Assembly (NCBI GenBank): GCA_052161885.1
Contig: CP197396.1
Coordinates: 4,278,001 to 4,342,000 of the forward strand
Direction of reading: 5' to 3'
DNA from: QKTW01 sp052161885
GTDB taxonomy: Bacteria; Bacteroidota; Bacteroidia; Chitinophagales; Chitinophagaceae
DNA length: 64,000 bases
A program made the translations under genes and the position numbers. How positions within the stretch are numbered: position 1 is the stretch's first letter; the number at the start of each line of letters is the position of its first letter. Of this stretch, positions 6,877-15,790 are shown piece by piece. Below the pieces are notes generated by a model. It was not told the origin of the DNA. It was given only the letters and a program-made list of their open reading frames with translations, and did not search any database.

Positions 6877-9750
6877 ATGGATTTCCTCCGGCTGCCTGTA
6901 CTGTTTGTAATGCTGGTAATTATGTCATCGCACGCTTGTGCGCAGGAGCGGTTGTTACCCCATTTTACTTATAAAAACGGACTGCCCAGCGATCGTATCT
7001 ATTATATCAGGCAGGACAGCAGGGGATTTATCTGGTTTTGTACAGATCAGGGTATCAGCCGGTATGACGGGCATGAATTCAGAAACTTTACATCGGCAGA
7101 TGGCCTGCCTGATAATGAAATTTTTAAAGTTGAGGAAGATGAGTACCATCATTTATGGCTGAATTGTTATAACAAAAAAACTTGTTTCCTGTACGACGAG
7201 AAGATTTATGATCTTTCGCATTATCCGGGTTATGTCACCGGAAACCTTGACTGGGTGCGTTGCGTTTCCCTGGGCGATACAAAAGGTAAACAAATGTTCA
7301 GCAGACGTAATGTTATGGCTGCAATCACAAAATACAGGTCTGCCGGTAAGCTCCCGGATATCAACAGTTTTATTTTTATACAGGGCGACGCTGTATACTT
7401 TGTGACTGGCAGGTCTGTGTTCAGGTATAAGAATGGAACAATCCGTATTGTTTGTCACATGGAAGGAGCAATCACCGGCTTTTTTCATTCCGATGGGCAT
7501 CTTTATCTTTTTAAGCTATTTGACGGCAGCAGCTATATGCAGGAGATGCAACCCGCAGGGGATACACTTCGTTCCGTATCCTGTCAAAAGATTCCTTTCA
7601 AAGTATACTGCGCTGTCAGGTATAACGATTCTTTAGTAGCAATGGGCACGGATAAGGGAGCCATATTTTTCCGTGATGTTACCCGCCTGGATACTACAGG
7701 TGTACTGCTTCCCGGCGTAGTGGTAAACACCTTGGAAAAAGATATGGATGGAAATCTCTGGATGGGTACGCTCACCGATGGTGCCTTCGTATTGAATCAT
7801 TCTGCATCGTCATTATTCAGCAGGAAAAGCGGGCTGAATAATGATCATACAATGTCTGCCTGTTATACTTCATCAGGTTATCTTGTTGCGGGTGCGGAGA
7901 ACGGAATCGTTTCTATCATAAAAAGCGGTATTATAAAAACAATTGCACTGACGGTAGCAGATAACAGCGACCGGGTTTATCGCCTCCGGGAAAAAAACAG
8001 AGACACGGTAATTGCGTGCACCGATAACGGCCTGTATGCGATTGATCTGCGGAAAGCCGCTGCCAGCTTGCTGGTTAAGGAAGTTTCTGTTAAATCATGC
8101 TTTGCAGACGGCAATAATTATTTTGCTGCAACATCTATCGGGGGTATTTATTACAAGGGCGGTACTCCTGCTGCTATACCCCGGTACATTTGGAGAATGC
8201 GTACTACCGCTGTAGCACCCGGTAAGAGCAAAACCATCTGGCTGGGCACGCTTGACGGTGTATGGATATATAAAGACGGGCAAATAAATAAGTTCTGCAG
8301 AGACAGTGTACTCTCCCACAGCCGCATTACAGATGTGGTTGCGACCGTAAAAAATACGGTCGCTATAAGTACGCATCAGAACGGCATTTACCTGTATAGC
8401 GGAGACAACCTGCTTCATATCACAGAGCAGCAGGGGCTTAGCAGTAATATCTGTAACCGGCTTTTTGCGGATAGATACGGCAATATATGGGTATGTACCA
8501 ATAAGGGGCTGGCAGAAATCATCCTTTCCGGAGCCGGATATACTATTACTCATTTTTTTCAGTCTGATGGGCTACCTGATTATGGCATCAATGATGTGGC
8601 TGTTTACGGAGATACGGTATATGTTGCTACTACAGATGGAGTAGTTGTCTTTAATGCCCGGAAAAACATACAAAAAATACCGGTGCGCACCTACATTACA
8701 TCTGTACAGCTCAAGGACACTATCCTGCATAGTTCCCAGGCAACTCTTAATTATAAACAGAATGATATCCGGATTAACTATACCGGTATCTCATTTACAG
8801 ACAATAAAAACATTGTATACCGGTATACATTTTCCGGCTTAAATACGGACACATTTACAACTACGCTTAACTCCATACACTTCAATTCACTTGCACCGGG
8901 CAGCTATACGTTTACTGTCTCGGCAAATATGAAAAATGGTATCGCAGGTATTCCCGCATCATTCTCTTTTGTAATTGCTCCTCCTTTCTGGAAAACACCC
9001 TGGTTCATACTGCTGGAAATAGTAACGTTTTTCAGTGGCACATACGTGGTGTACCGGGAAAGGATAAAGACCATACAAAGAAAGGAGACAGAAAAGGCCC
9101 TGCGGCATCAGCATATAGCAGAGCTGGAAATGCAGGCATTGCGTGCGCAGATAAATCCTCATTTTATTTTTAATGCATTCAGCTCCATACAGCACTATTA
9201 TTCGATGAATGACGAGCGCAGCGCCAACCGGTATATGACTGCTTTTGCACGGCTGATACGAAGCTCATTGACGCACGCTGCAGATCATTGGATAAGCTTG
9301 TCTGATGAAATAAACATGCTTGATAATTATATTTCATTGGAGCAGATGCGGCTGGAATATTCTTTTACCTATGAGATTACCGCTCCTTCGCCAGGCCATG
9401 AAATAAGGATACCGGCCATGCTGATACAGCCCTATGTTGAAAATGCGATTAATCATGGGCTGCGTCATCTGAAAGACAGGGCAGGGAAGTTAGACATTAT
9501 TTTTTCCGAGATGAAGGAGCATCTTGTCTGTATAATAGATGATAATGGTATCGGATTTGCACGTGCTGCCATCATTCAGAACAAAGCGAATAGCCACAAG
9601 TCAATGGGTATGCGCATTACACAGAGAAGAATAGATACTATTAACCAGTTATACCAGGTGCATATTGAAGCACAAACCTTTCATAAAGACAATGACGGCG
9701 GTACCAAAGTCGTTATCATGATACCTTTAAAATTCAGCAGCTATGAATAA
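6877..9750 (+). CDS. LytS-type sensor histidine kinase with periplasmic two-component propeller
   Basis: 957 residues. A signal peptide (ending near AHACAQE-like SHACAQ) precedes ~600 residues of Reg_prop/propeller repeats (recurrent IYYIRQDSRGFIWF, GNLWMGT, GNIWVCTNKG units), then a Y_Y_Y domain (~620-700), one membrane helix (~707-727) and a LytS/His_kinase catalytic part. The phospho-acceptor is His762 in QINPHFIFNAF; an N-box (YVENAINHG) and a G-box (DDNGIGFA) follow. It should sense an outside ligand and phosphorylate the regulator encoded right after it (8-base overlap). Unlike most propeller hybrids of this phylum it has no fused receiver or AraC domain and no nearby SusCD pair, so its signal is unknown. 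Confidence 0.93.
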   Translation: MDFLRLPVLFVMLVIMSSHACAQERLLPHFTYKNGLPSDRIYYIRQDSRGFIWFCTDQGISRYDGHEFRNFTSADGLPDNEIFKVEEDEYHHLWLNCYNKKTCFLYDEKIYDLSHYPGYVTGNLDWVRCVSLGDTKGKQMFSRRNVMAAITKYRSAGKLPDINSFIFIQGDAVYFVTGRSVFRYKNGTIRIVCHMEGAITGFFHSDGHLYLFKLFDGSSYMQEMQPAGDTLRSVSCQKIPFKVYCAVRYNDSLVAMGTDKGAIFFRDVTRLDTTGVLLPGVVVNTLEKDMDGNLWMGTLTDGAFVLNHSASSLFSRKSGLNNDHTMSACYTSSGYLVAGAENGIVSIIKSGIIKTIALTVADNSDRVYRLREKNRDTVIACTDNGLYAIDLRKAAASLLVKEVSVKSCFADGNNYFAATSIGGIYYKGGTPAAIPRYIWRMRTTAVAPGKSKTIWLGTLDGVWIYKDGQINKFCRDSVLSHSRITDVVATVKNTVAISTHQNGIYLYSGDNLLHITEQQGLSSNICNRLFADRYGNIWVCTNKGLAEIILSGAGYTITHFFQSDGLPDYGINDVAVYGDTVYVATTDGVVVFNARKNIQKIPVRTYITSVQLKDTILHSSQATLNYKQNDIRINYTGISFTDNKNIVYRYTFSGLNTDTFTTTLNSIHFNSLAPGSYTFTVSANMKNGIAGIPASFSFVIAPPFWKTPWFILLEIVTFFSGTYVVYRERIKTIQRKETEKALRHQHIAELEMQALRAQINPHFIFNAFSSIQHYYSMNDERSANRYMTAFARLIRSSLTHAADHWISLSDEINMLDNYISLEQMRLEYSFTYEITAPSPGHEIRIPAMLIQPYVENAINHGLRHLKDRAGKLDIIFSEMKEHLVCIIDDNGIGFARAAIIQNKANSHKSMGMRITQRRIDTINQLYQVHIEAQTFHKDNDGGTKVVIMIPLKFSSYE

Positions 9751-10504
9751 AATAATTGCACTTATTGTAGATGATGAGGCACATAACCGCAGTGCACTAC
9801 GTAATCTTTTGTTGAAATACTGTCCGGATGTTATGCCGGTAGCTGAGGCTGCTGATGCAGCGGAAGCATTGCGGCAGATTGCAATACATCACCCTGAACT
9901 GGTTTTTATGGATATAAATATGCCGGGTCAAAATGGCTTCGACATTTTAAATGCCGCCGGGGAATATTCATTTCATGTCATTTTTGTTACCGCATACGAT
10001 TCTTACGCAGTAGCTGCATTTAAGCACAATGCAGTCGATTATCTTATGAAGCCTGTAAATATTGACGAACTAACAGAAGCGGTGGACAAAGTAAAAACGC
10101 AGATAAAGCTGCGTAATTCAATACAGGATTTTTCGTCACTGATTGCATCCGTGCAGCAAATTAAAAAAGCAGATCAGAAGATAAACCTGCCGGTTTCAGA
10201 TGGCTTTGTATTCGTAAAGATTCATGATATTATCCGCTGTGAAGCAGAAGGGAATTATACGGTCTTTTATTTTGCGAACCATTCCAAATTGACGATATGC
10301 CGTACGCTGGGTGAATATGAGACGTTATTGAAAGAGCATGACTTCATACGTATTCATCATCATCATCTTATCAATATGGAGTACGTTGAGCGGTACCAGC
10401 GGGGCAGAGGCGGCGTCGTTATTATGGCAGACCAGAAAGCTATTGACGTGTCGCAACGAAAGAAAAATGATTTTCTCAATATGCTGGAGCATAAGAAGGG
10501 GTAA
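9743..10504 (+). CDS. LytTR-family response regulator
   Basis: 253 residues: a CheY-like receiver (acidic pocket at Asp10-Asp11, phospho-acceptor Asp57 in VFMDINMPG, Thr/Lys switch in FVTAYD and MKPVN) and a C-terminal LytTR DNA-binding domain (~150-250, with EGNYTVFYF and FIRIHHHHLINMEYV). Its ATG overlaps the end of the kinase gene by eight bases, so both are translated as a pair. It presumably controls a distant target or the outer-membrane protein gene downstream; no LytTR direct repeats were recognised. Confidence 0.93.
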   Translation: MNKIIALIVDDEAHNRSALRNLLLKYCPDVMPVAEAADAAEALRQIAIHHPELVFMDINMPGQNGFDILNAAGEYSFHVIFVTAYDSYAVAAFKHNAVDYLMKPVNIDELTEAVDKVKTQIKLRNSIQDFSSLIASVQQIKKADQKINLPVSDGFVFVKIHDIIRCEAEGNYTVFYFANHSKLTICRTLGEYETLLKEHDFIRIHHHHLINMEYVERYQRGRGGVVIMADQKAIDVSQRKKNDFLNMLEHKKG

Positions 10505-10812
10505 AAAATATAGAAGGGCGAAAAATAAGAAATGCCTGAATCGTCAGATGTTCTGGTTCTGAAAATTACTTCTAAGCCACTTTGTTTTTCCGGCAGGATA
10601 ATTCTTCAGAGTCTCCGTTTATTGTTCTGTTGGTAAAACCATCACTATATGTGGCCTGTTTTTTGCTATAGTTGTACCGGATAAAAAAGAATAATATTTA
10701 ACGGAATTCTTATTGCCCCTGAACATACCTTTTGAATACACAATAATACGAATGCACATTGATCAGGTTTTTTTATGATTTATAATTTTGTAGTAACATT
10801 AATCTATCCAAT
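10505..10812. other. Intergenic region holding the promoter of the next gene
   Basis: A 308-base gap after the response regulator. Apart from the -33/-7 pair at 10759-10790 I see no gene or strong terminator hairpin in it. Confidence 0.6.
10759..10790 (+). promoter_or_regulatory. Bacteroidota-type promoter
   Basis: A TTG at 10759-10761 and TAATTTTG at 10783-10790 match the phylum's -33 TTG and -7 TAnnTTTG boxes with a 21-base spacer. The ATG of the barrel protein follows 22 bases later. Confidence 0.7.
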
Positions 10813-11502
10813 ATGAAAAGAATAATTACAGTAGTTGCAGCTGGTGGCCTTATATGCATGAGCATTGCATCGGGTGCGCAAACTGCTAAAAAACCTGCAG
10901 GAAAAAGAGTCCCGGCAAAGAAGAGCGCTGGTAGTAAAACGGCATCAGCTCCGGCAAAGAAAACAGTGCAGGCACCACCGCCACCGCCTGTCCGTCATGC
11001 TGATGAAGGAGCAGCATTTTTTGGAGCCGGGGTAGTGGCCGGTGATATGATCTGGTTCAATCGTAAGTCAGATTATTATAACGGCTATAGCACTGCGTCG
11101 GCATTTGCAGGGGTTAGTGTTAAAATAAATCCGTCTCATAATTTCGGAATGCAGCTGATAGTAGCCCCGGTTGCAGATGTACAGTATGCTTCACTGCGTT
11201 TTAATTACGTACTGAACAATATGCTGCATACCGACCGTTTTTCACTACGCCCATACGGCTTTGCCGCGGTTACCGGCTATCATGATTACGGTTATTATTT
11301 TGATGATGTGTTACTGTTGCACCGCAAACATTACTGGGGTTACGGCGTTAATGTAGGAGCCGGTGCGCTTTTTCGTATAAACAAACCTAAACTTAACAGG
11401 CTAGAGGCTTCATTTGACCTGTCGCCGGGTTGGGTGCATCTGTATGACAAAAACATGGGGAATCTTAGTGCTACCCTGGGTGCACACTGGTATTTTAAAT
11501 AG
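10813..11502 (+). CDS. Predicted outer-membrane beta-barrel protein
   Basis: 229 residues with a signal peptide cleaved near SGAQ, then a ~45-residue Lys/Ala/Pro-rich linker (AKKPAGKRVPAKKSAG, PPPPPV) and a C-terminal part of alternating hydrophobic and aromatic strands (FAGVSVKINPSHNFGMQ, WGYGVNVGAGALF) that ends in an aromatic residue pair (HWYFK), as barrel proteins do. The basic, proline-ended linker may contact peptidoglycan or LPS. Function is unknown; it has its own promoter and terminator. It could be a target of the two-component pair upstream, but nothing in the sequence shows this. Confidence 0.75.
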   Translation: MKRIITVVAAGGLICMSIASGAQTAKKPAGKRVPAKKSAGSKTASAPAKKTVQAPPPPPVRHADEGAAFFGAGVVAGDMIWFNRKSDYYNGYSTASAFAGVSVKINPSHNFGMQLIVAPVADVQYASLRFNYVLNNMLHTDRFSLRPYGFAAVTGYHDYGYYFDDVLLLHRKHYWGYGVNVGAGALFRINKPKLNRLEASFDLSPGWVHLYDKNMGNLSATLGAHWYFK

Positions 11503-11540
11503 TATTCACCTCCCGGATCGCAACATATTACGTAAATAAA

Positions 11541-11572
11541 AAAGGTTTCAAACAAGTGTTTGAAACCTTTTT
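11541..11572. terminator. Bidirectional terminator
   Basis: A perfect 14-base-pair stem (AAAGGTTTCAAACA with its complement, loop AG) is flanked by T-runs on both strands. It ends the barrel gene on the plus strand and the tRNA transcript on the minus strand. Confidence 0.85.
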
Positions 11573-11578
11573 GTTCTG

Positions 11579-11652
11579 TGGTCCCACCAGGACTTGAACC
11601 TGGGACCCTCTGATTATGAGTCAGATGCTCTAACCAACTGAGCTATAGGACC
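11579..11652 (-). tRNA. tRNA with anticodon CAT (Met, or Ile2)
   Basis: A 74-base cloverleaf: acceptor arms GGTCCTA/TGGGACC, D-loop AGTTGGTTA, anticodon stem TCTGA/TCAGA around loop CTCATAA, and T-arm CCAGG-TTCAAGT-CCTGG. The discriminator is A and CCA is not encoded. The anticodon CAT fits elongator tRNA-Met or the TilS-modified tRNA-Ile2. C4-G69 and C5-G68 pairs resemble those of E. coli Ile2, so the identity is open. Confidence 0.9.
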
Positions 11653-11720
11653 TGGCTTGATGCCGAATGGATGGCAAAAGTAGTTTTTTTTCTTAAAATT
11701 CAAATGACCTTACAAAAAAT

Positions 11721-11728
11721 TATTTTTG
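11721..11728 (+). promoter_or_regulatory. Candidate -7 box of HAD gene
   Basis: TATTTTTG matches TAnnTTTG and lies 36 bases before the chosen ATG; it is followed by the small palindrome CCGGATTATCCGG (11732-11744) at or near the transcript start. No clear -33 TTG was seen. Confidence 0.5.
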
Positions 11729-11764
11729 CACCCGGATTATCCGGACAAGCATACATTTTATTTT

Positions 11765-12397
11765 ATGATACAAGGCATCAGGCATATCATCTTTGATCTC
11801 GGCGGCGTACTGCTCAATATAGATTATCACCTTACAGAAAAGGCATTTTATGAAGCTGGTATAACCAATTTCGGAGAGTTGTATTCCCAGCTGCAGCAGA
11901 CGTCTCTGTTTGATGATCTCGAAACGGGTAAGGCCGGACGTAAAGCATTTGTGGATGCCATGCAGGAAATTTCAGGGAATAAACTTTCTGAAACGCAGGT
12001 TATACATGCCTGGAATGCCATGTTGCTTGATTTCCCGTTGCGCCGCCTGCAGCTTTTACAGCAATTGCGTAATCATTATGACCTGTTCCTGCTCAGTAAC
12101 ACAAATGAAATACACGAAGAGGCGTTTAATAGAATACTTGCAGAAAGCCACAATATTTCCAATATCGGTCACTTTTTCGACCGCGCTTATTTATCTCATC
12201 GTATTGGTATGAGAAAGCCTTCAAAAGAAGTATTCCTGCATATACTGGAAGAGAATTACCTGCAGCCCCGGCATACATTGTTTATAGATGACAGCCCGCA
12301 GCATATAGAAGGCGCAAAATCAGCAGGTCTGCAAACGATATGGCTTGAAAAAGGCATGACGATTGAAGAGCATATTTTTAAGCCGGTAACAAAGTAG
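11765..12397 (+). CDS. HAD-superfamily hydrolase, YihX-like
   Basis: 210 residues from ATG 11765. Motif I is IFDLGGVL (nucleophile Asp11), the DLG-type variant seen in YihX-like sugar phosphatases where the usual DxD second Asp is replaced. Motif II is LLSNTN, motif III the Lys in MRKPSKEV, motif IV FIDDSPQH. The helical cap follows motif I, as in subfamily IA. It likely hydrolyses a phosphorylated sugar or other small phosphate ester in the cytoplasm. An upstream in-frame ATG (11726) overlaps the -7 box and was rejected as the start. Confidence 0.88.
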   Translation: MIQGIRHIIFDLGGVLLNIDYHLTEKAFYEAGITNFGELYSQLQQTSLFDDLETGKAGRKAFVDAMQEISGNKLSETQVIHAWNAMLLDFPLRRLQLLQQLRNHYDLFLLSNTNEIHEEAFNRILAESHNISNIGHFFDRAYLSHRIGMRKPSKEVFLHILEENYLQPRHTLFIDDSPQHIEGAKSAGLQTIWLEKGMTIEEHIFKPVTK

Positions 12398-12428
12398 AAA
12401 GACCGGCAGAAGGGCCGGTCTTTCTTTT
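12397..12428. terminator. Terminator between convergent genes
   Basis: An 11-base-pair stem (GAAAGACCGGC at 12397-12407, GCCGGTCTTTC at 12414-12424) is followed by TTTT on the plus strand and lies between the HAD gene and the minus-strand fibre gene. Confidence 0.8.
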
Positions 12429-12448
12429 GATGGTTCATTGTGGGTTGG

Positions 12449-13753
12449 TTATTTATCCTTAAGTTTTGATTCCAGTTCTGCAATCTTGTCCTGCAGGGCT
12501 TTTATCTGTGCCTGCTGTTCCTGTATGGCTTTTACGAGTACGGGAGTAAGTTCCGCATATTTTACACCATAGGAATCCTGGTATGCAGCAGTTGGTTTGC
12601 CGGTCTCTTTATCTACCGGAGTTGCGGAGTGGATTACAATGTCAGGTATTGCCTGGCTGAGTTCCTGGGCGGAGAAGCCATAGTTTACACCAGTGCCGAG
12701 ACGAAGGCTTTCATCTTTCCATGAATAGGAAATAGGATTGAGCAGCATAACAGCGCTCAGGCCGGAAGCAAGGGGTTTAATATTTGTTTTATAGCGTTCG
12801 TCAGATGTCTGGATAGTACCGTTGGTTGCCCATACTGCAGTCCAGCGGGAACCGTTTGCGCCCAGCGACATTATATTATCATTCGTAGGGCGGAAGGTAT
12901 TGGTTGAGCCATCCATCAGCATTTTGGAGTTTGTGGAACTGATACTGGTTGTAGGTGTGGCATTGTACAGGAAGCTCATATAAGTACCTCCGTTTGCAAT
13001 GACATTGTAGGGGCCTGTAGCACTGTTGGCAAGGCCTATGCCTGTCCAGCCGTTCTGGTTGCCAATATTGACAATGTCATTGGCAGAAGAGGTAACTTCC
13101 AGGTTTGTCATTGGGAAGCGTGTGCCGATACCTACACGGCCGACAGAGTCAATGGTCATTTTAGGCACTGCCTGTATAGTCAGGTTCAGGCTGCCGATAG
13201 TATTGCTGGCGCCGGTACCGAAGTCTACGTCTTCATTTTTGCCTGAGTAGCTGCCGAGGTAACCACGGTAAACGCCGCCTTCATAAAATCCCCACCAGAG
13301 AGAGGTGGTACCTGTGCCTACAAGCCCTGCGCCGCCATTGCTGGTAGCCTGTACAGAGTTTGCGCCCATTGCATATGGCACAGAGGCCAGTTGTGTAGGA
13401 GTGCCTACAGCGACATAAGCTGTACCGCCTGCGGGATCCATTTCCACTTTCAGGTAGCGGGTGCCGCTGAGCCAGTTTATAGCGGTCATACTGCCGGATA
13501 CAACAGTACCTCCACCTATTGATACATTATAAAGGCCATAGGCATTTGTAGTTGCAGTCTGGGTTTCCTGGTACAATGTGTTGGTGCCGTCCGTAACAGA
13601 AAGACGCAGTCCCAGTGCCTGGCTTGCCAGCGGTTGCCCGGTGCTGTTGCGGGCTATGCCCTGGTAATTGAGCAGTTGTGGTGTTTGAGCTGTTGCGCGG
13701 ATGCTGATAAAAGCTGCAACGAGTATAATGCTGAGTTGTATGATCCTTTTCAT
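12449..13753 (-). CDS. Secreted fibre-like protein with C-terminal S74 chaperone domain
   Basis: 434 residues: signal peptide (ends near RATAQ), a ~110-residue N-terminal module (LLNYQGIARNSTGQPLASQA, ending VPYAMGANS), a repetitive beta-rich middle, and a C-terminal intramolecular chaperone (Peptidase_S74): SDERYKTNIKPL, NPISYSWKD, YGFSAQELSQAIPD, then a coiled coil (KAIQEQQAQIKALQDKIAEL). In phage tail fibres this domain drives trimerisation and then cuts itself off. Here it caps a bacterial surface protein. The N-terminal module is shared with the next gene upstream. It is the last gene of a three-gene operon of secreted proteins. Confidence 0.87.
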   Translation of the reverse strand: MKRIIQLSIILVAAFISIRATAQTPQLLNYQGIARNSTGQPLASQALGLRLSVTDGTNTLYQETQTATTNAYGLYNVSIGGGTVVSGSMTAINWLSGTRYLKVEMDPAGGTAYVAVGTPTQLASVPYAMGANSVQATSNGGAGLVGTGTTSLWWGFYEGGVYRGYLGSYSGKNEDVDFGTGASNTIGSLNLTIQAVPKMTIDSVGRVGIGTRFPMTNLEVTSSANDIVNIGNQNGWTGIGLANSATGPYNVIANGGTYMSFLYNATPTTSISSTNSKMLMDGSTNTFRPTNDNIMSLGANGSRWTAVWATNGTIQTSDERYKTNIKPLASGLSAVMLLNPISYSWKDESLRLGTGVNYGFSAQELSQAIPDIVIHSATPVDKETGKPTAAYQDSYGVKYAELTPVLVKAIQEQQAQIKALQDKIAELESKLKDK

Positions 13754-13801
13754 AAGAGTTTCTTTTTTATGGATGATTATCCTCGATAAATTGTTAATGG
13801 A

Positions 13802-15760
13802 TTATTTTTTTGTAAGTGGTTCTGTTTTGGGATTGGTTACAGTGCTCATGCTGCGGTTTTCAGGCATTCCCCATTCTGCAGCGTGCAGGTAGTAACCTTT
13901 CAGTTCCGGCTCTTTTTCTACTTCCGGTACTACGCGGTGGGCGTTGGCATATTTATCCTGCCGCACACCGGTTACCTGCCAGCTTACTTTTATGTTGGGC
14001 AGGTTTGTCTGTATCACAAACTGGTTGCCACTTACTTCCTGGCTTACAATAGCCTGGGCAAATGACCCGATAACAGTCAGCTGGTAGCGGAAATCTTTGT
14101 TCAGTGCATTGAAATAGTCGGGGAGCTCAACAGTTGCATAGCCATTGCCATCTGTAGTGATATTGCCGTTGTAGATATTCATCATGTCCGGGCTTTCCAC
14201 GAAGCTGTGATAGAGGTATTTATTTTCCGGATCGAGCGGATGGTCTATTTTAAAAGTACCGCTGCCTTTGGCAATAGAGCCTGTGATCTGTACGTTGCCC
14301 GAAAAATAGCCTGCATAGTTTGTGGTTGCGCCGGTAGCATAGCCGTATACACCATAACGTGTGGTCGGAACTGTAGCGCCGCCTATAGTATTGGCATAGC
14401 CATATACGCCATAGGTATTACCACCGCCGGTTGTAGCTGCGAAGGATGCATTTTTATTGTAGCCAACTACGCCGATCCCGTTTACAGAAGTACCTTCCAC
14501 ACCTGCTGTGTTTGCAGAACCATACACACCAAGGTCCTGGTTGCCGGTAGTGAAGTTGGTATTGCAGTCCTGGTTGTTGACGCCATTATAGCCCACGCCT
14601 TGTACGCCAGCGCCATAATTGCTTCCGTTATAGTTGCCGAATACACCGCCTTTAAGACAGCCTTGTGAAGTATAGGAATACCCGGTAATAGCAGCGAATG
14701 TATCTATAGCCGGTACTGGTGTTGCAGGTTGCGTTACATAAAGACGGCCTGTAGGAGTGGTAGTACCAAATCCTGAAGAGCCGGTAGATACAATAATACC
14801 GCGACCGGTTGTACCGCCATCGAAGAAGCCCGCTACGCCGGCACCTGTCGCTACACCCCATATACCGTTACCAGTACCTGTTGCTACACCTACGGTACCG
14901 CCAAGTGTTCCTGTAGAAAGACCGTACACACCATTCTGTGTGCCGCTGACGCCGATAACTCCGATACCTGTTGTAGACTCACCGTAGATAGAGCCGGCCG
15001 TGGCTATAGAGGTAGATGGTGTACCGGTAAGTGTAGCCCTTACGGCATTGCCGATAGAGCCTGCAGTCACCTGGAACTTGATATTGGGTGAAAGGGTAGG
15101 TGTGTTAAGACCTACGCTTGTGCCGTCATCTGTGAGCTGGGAGTTACCACCTGTTGATGCTGCCGTAAATTTTACCAGTGTATTGGCGGTGCCGGTTATA
15201 TTGGCACTGCCAGCAGGGCCGGCAGGACCGGCAGGGCCTGCTGCTCCGGTAGCGCCCGCAGGACCAGTAGCACCAGTGGCACCTGTAGGGCCTTGTGGAC
15301 CTGTAGCACCGGTGGCGCCGGCAGGACCGGCGGGACCAGCAGGGCCTGCGGTGCCGGAGGCGGCATACATGGCATAGGGAACGCTTAATAATTCAGTAGC
15401 TCCGAGATTTGTATAGCTACTGCCGCCGGCGGGATCCATTTCCACTTTCATGTACTTGGAGCCCGTATTCCAGCTTACGGAAGCAAATGTGCCGCTTACT
15501 ACGGTACCACTACCTACTGCAACATTAAATAGACCGTAAGCATTAGTGGTGGGGTTGTGTGTTTCCGAATATACATTCGTGCCGGAAGGGCCGCCATCAA
15601 GGATGCTGATGCGGAGTGATATTGCCTGGCTTGCAAGTGGCTGGCCCGTGGAATTGCGTGCCACCCCCTGGTAGTTGAATTTTAAAGGGGCCTGGGCAAA
15701 CAAGGCGCCCGTGCAAAGCAGACATAATAATATGCAGATACTTGTAAATGTGTTTTTCAT
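13802..15760 (-). CDS. Collagen-like secreted fibre protein
   Basis: 652 residues: signal peptide (ends near ALFAQ), the same N-terminal module as its neighbour (KFNYQGVARNSTGQPLASQA), then 15 uninterrupted Gly-X-Y triplets at residues ~139-184 (GPAGPAGPAGATGATGPQG and on), a long array of GVxG-type beta repeats (GVYGLSTG, GIWGVATGAG, YGVYGYANT, YGVYGYATG) like those of trimeric fibres, and a C-terminal beta domain (DPENKYLYHSFVESPDMMN). The collagen part should form a trimeric triple helix. It lacks a T9SS sorting tail, so its route across the outer membrane is unclear. Gaps of 48 and 30 bases join it to its operon neighbours. Confidence 0.88.
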   Translation of the reverse strand: MKNTFTSICILLCLLCTGALFAQAPLKFNYQGVARNSTGQPLASQAISLRISILDGGPSGTNVYSETHNPTTNAYGLFNVAVGSGTVVSGTFASVSWNTGSKYMKVEMDPAGGSSYTNLGATELLSVPYAMYAASGTAGPAGPAGPAGATGATGPQGPTGATGATGPAGATGAAGPAGPAGPAGSANITGTANTLVKFTAASTGGNSQLTDDGTSVGLNTPTLSPNIKFQVTAGSIGNAVRATLTGTPSTSIATAGSIYGESTTGIGVIGVSGTQNGVYGLSTGTLGGTVGVATGTGNGIWGVATGAGVAGFFDGGTTGRGIIVSTGSSGFGTTTPTGRLYVTQPATPVPAIDTFAAITGYSYTSQGCLKGGVFGNYNGSNYGAGVQGVGYNGVNNQDCNTNFTTGNQDLGVYGSANTAGVEGTSVNGIGVVGYNKNASFAATTGGGNTYGVYGYANTIGGATVPTTRYGVYGYATGATTNYAGYFSGNVQITGSIAKGSGTFKIDHPLDPENKYLYHSFVESPDMMNIYNGNITTDGNGYATVELPDYFNALNKDFRYQLTVIGSFAQAIVSQEVSGNQFVIQTNLPNIKVSWQVTGVRQDKYANAHRVVPEVEKEPELKGYYLHAAEWGMPENRSMSTVTNPKTEPLTKK

Positions 15761-15790
15761 GACGCAGATTTGAATTTGGGGTGAATTTTA

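Noticed and set aside
15000..15377. Plus-strand frame rich in Pro/Val/Ala
   Set aside because: It is the antisense of the collagen-like repeat (GPA codons reverse to PAG-type), so it is a shadow.
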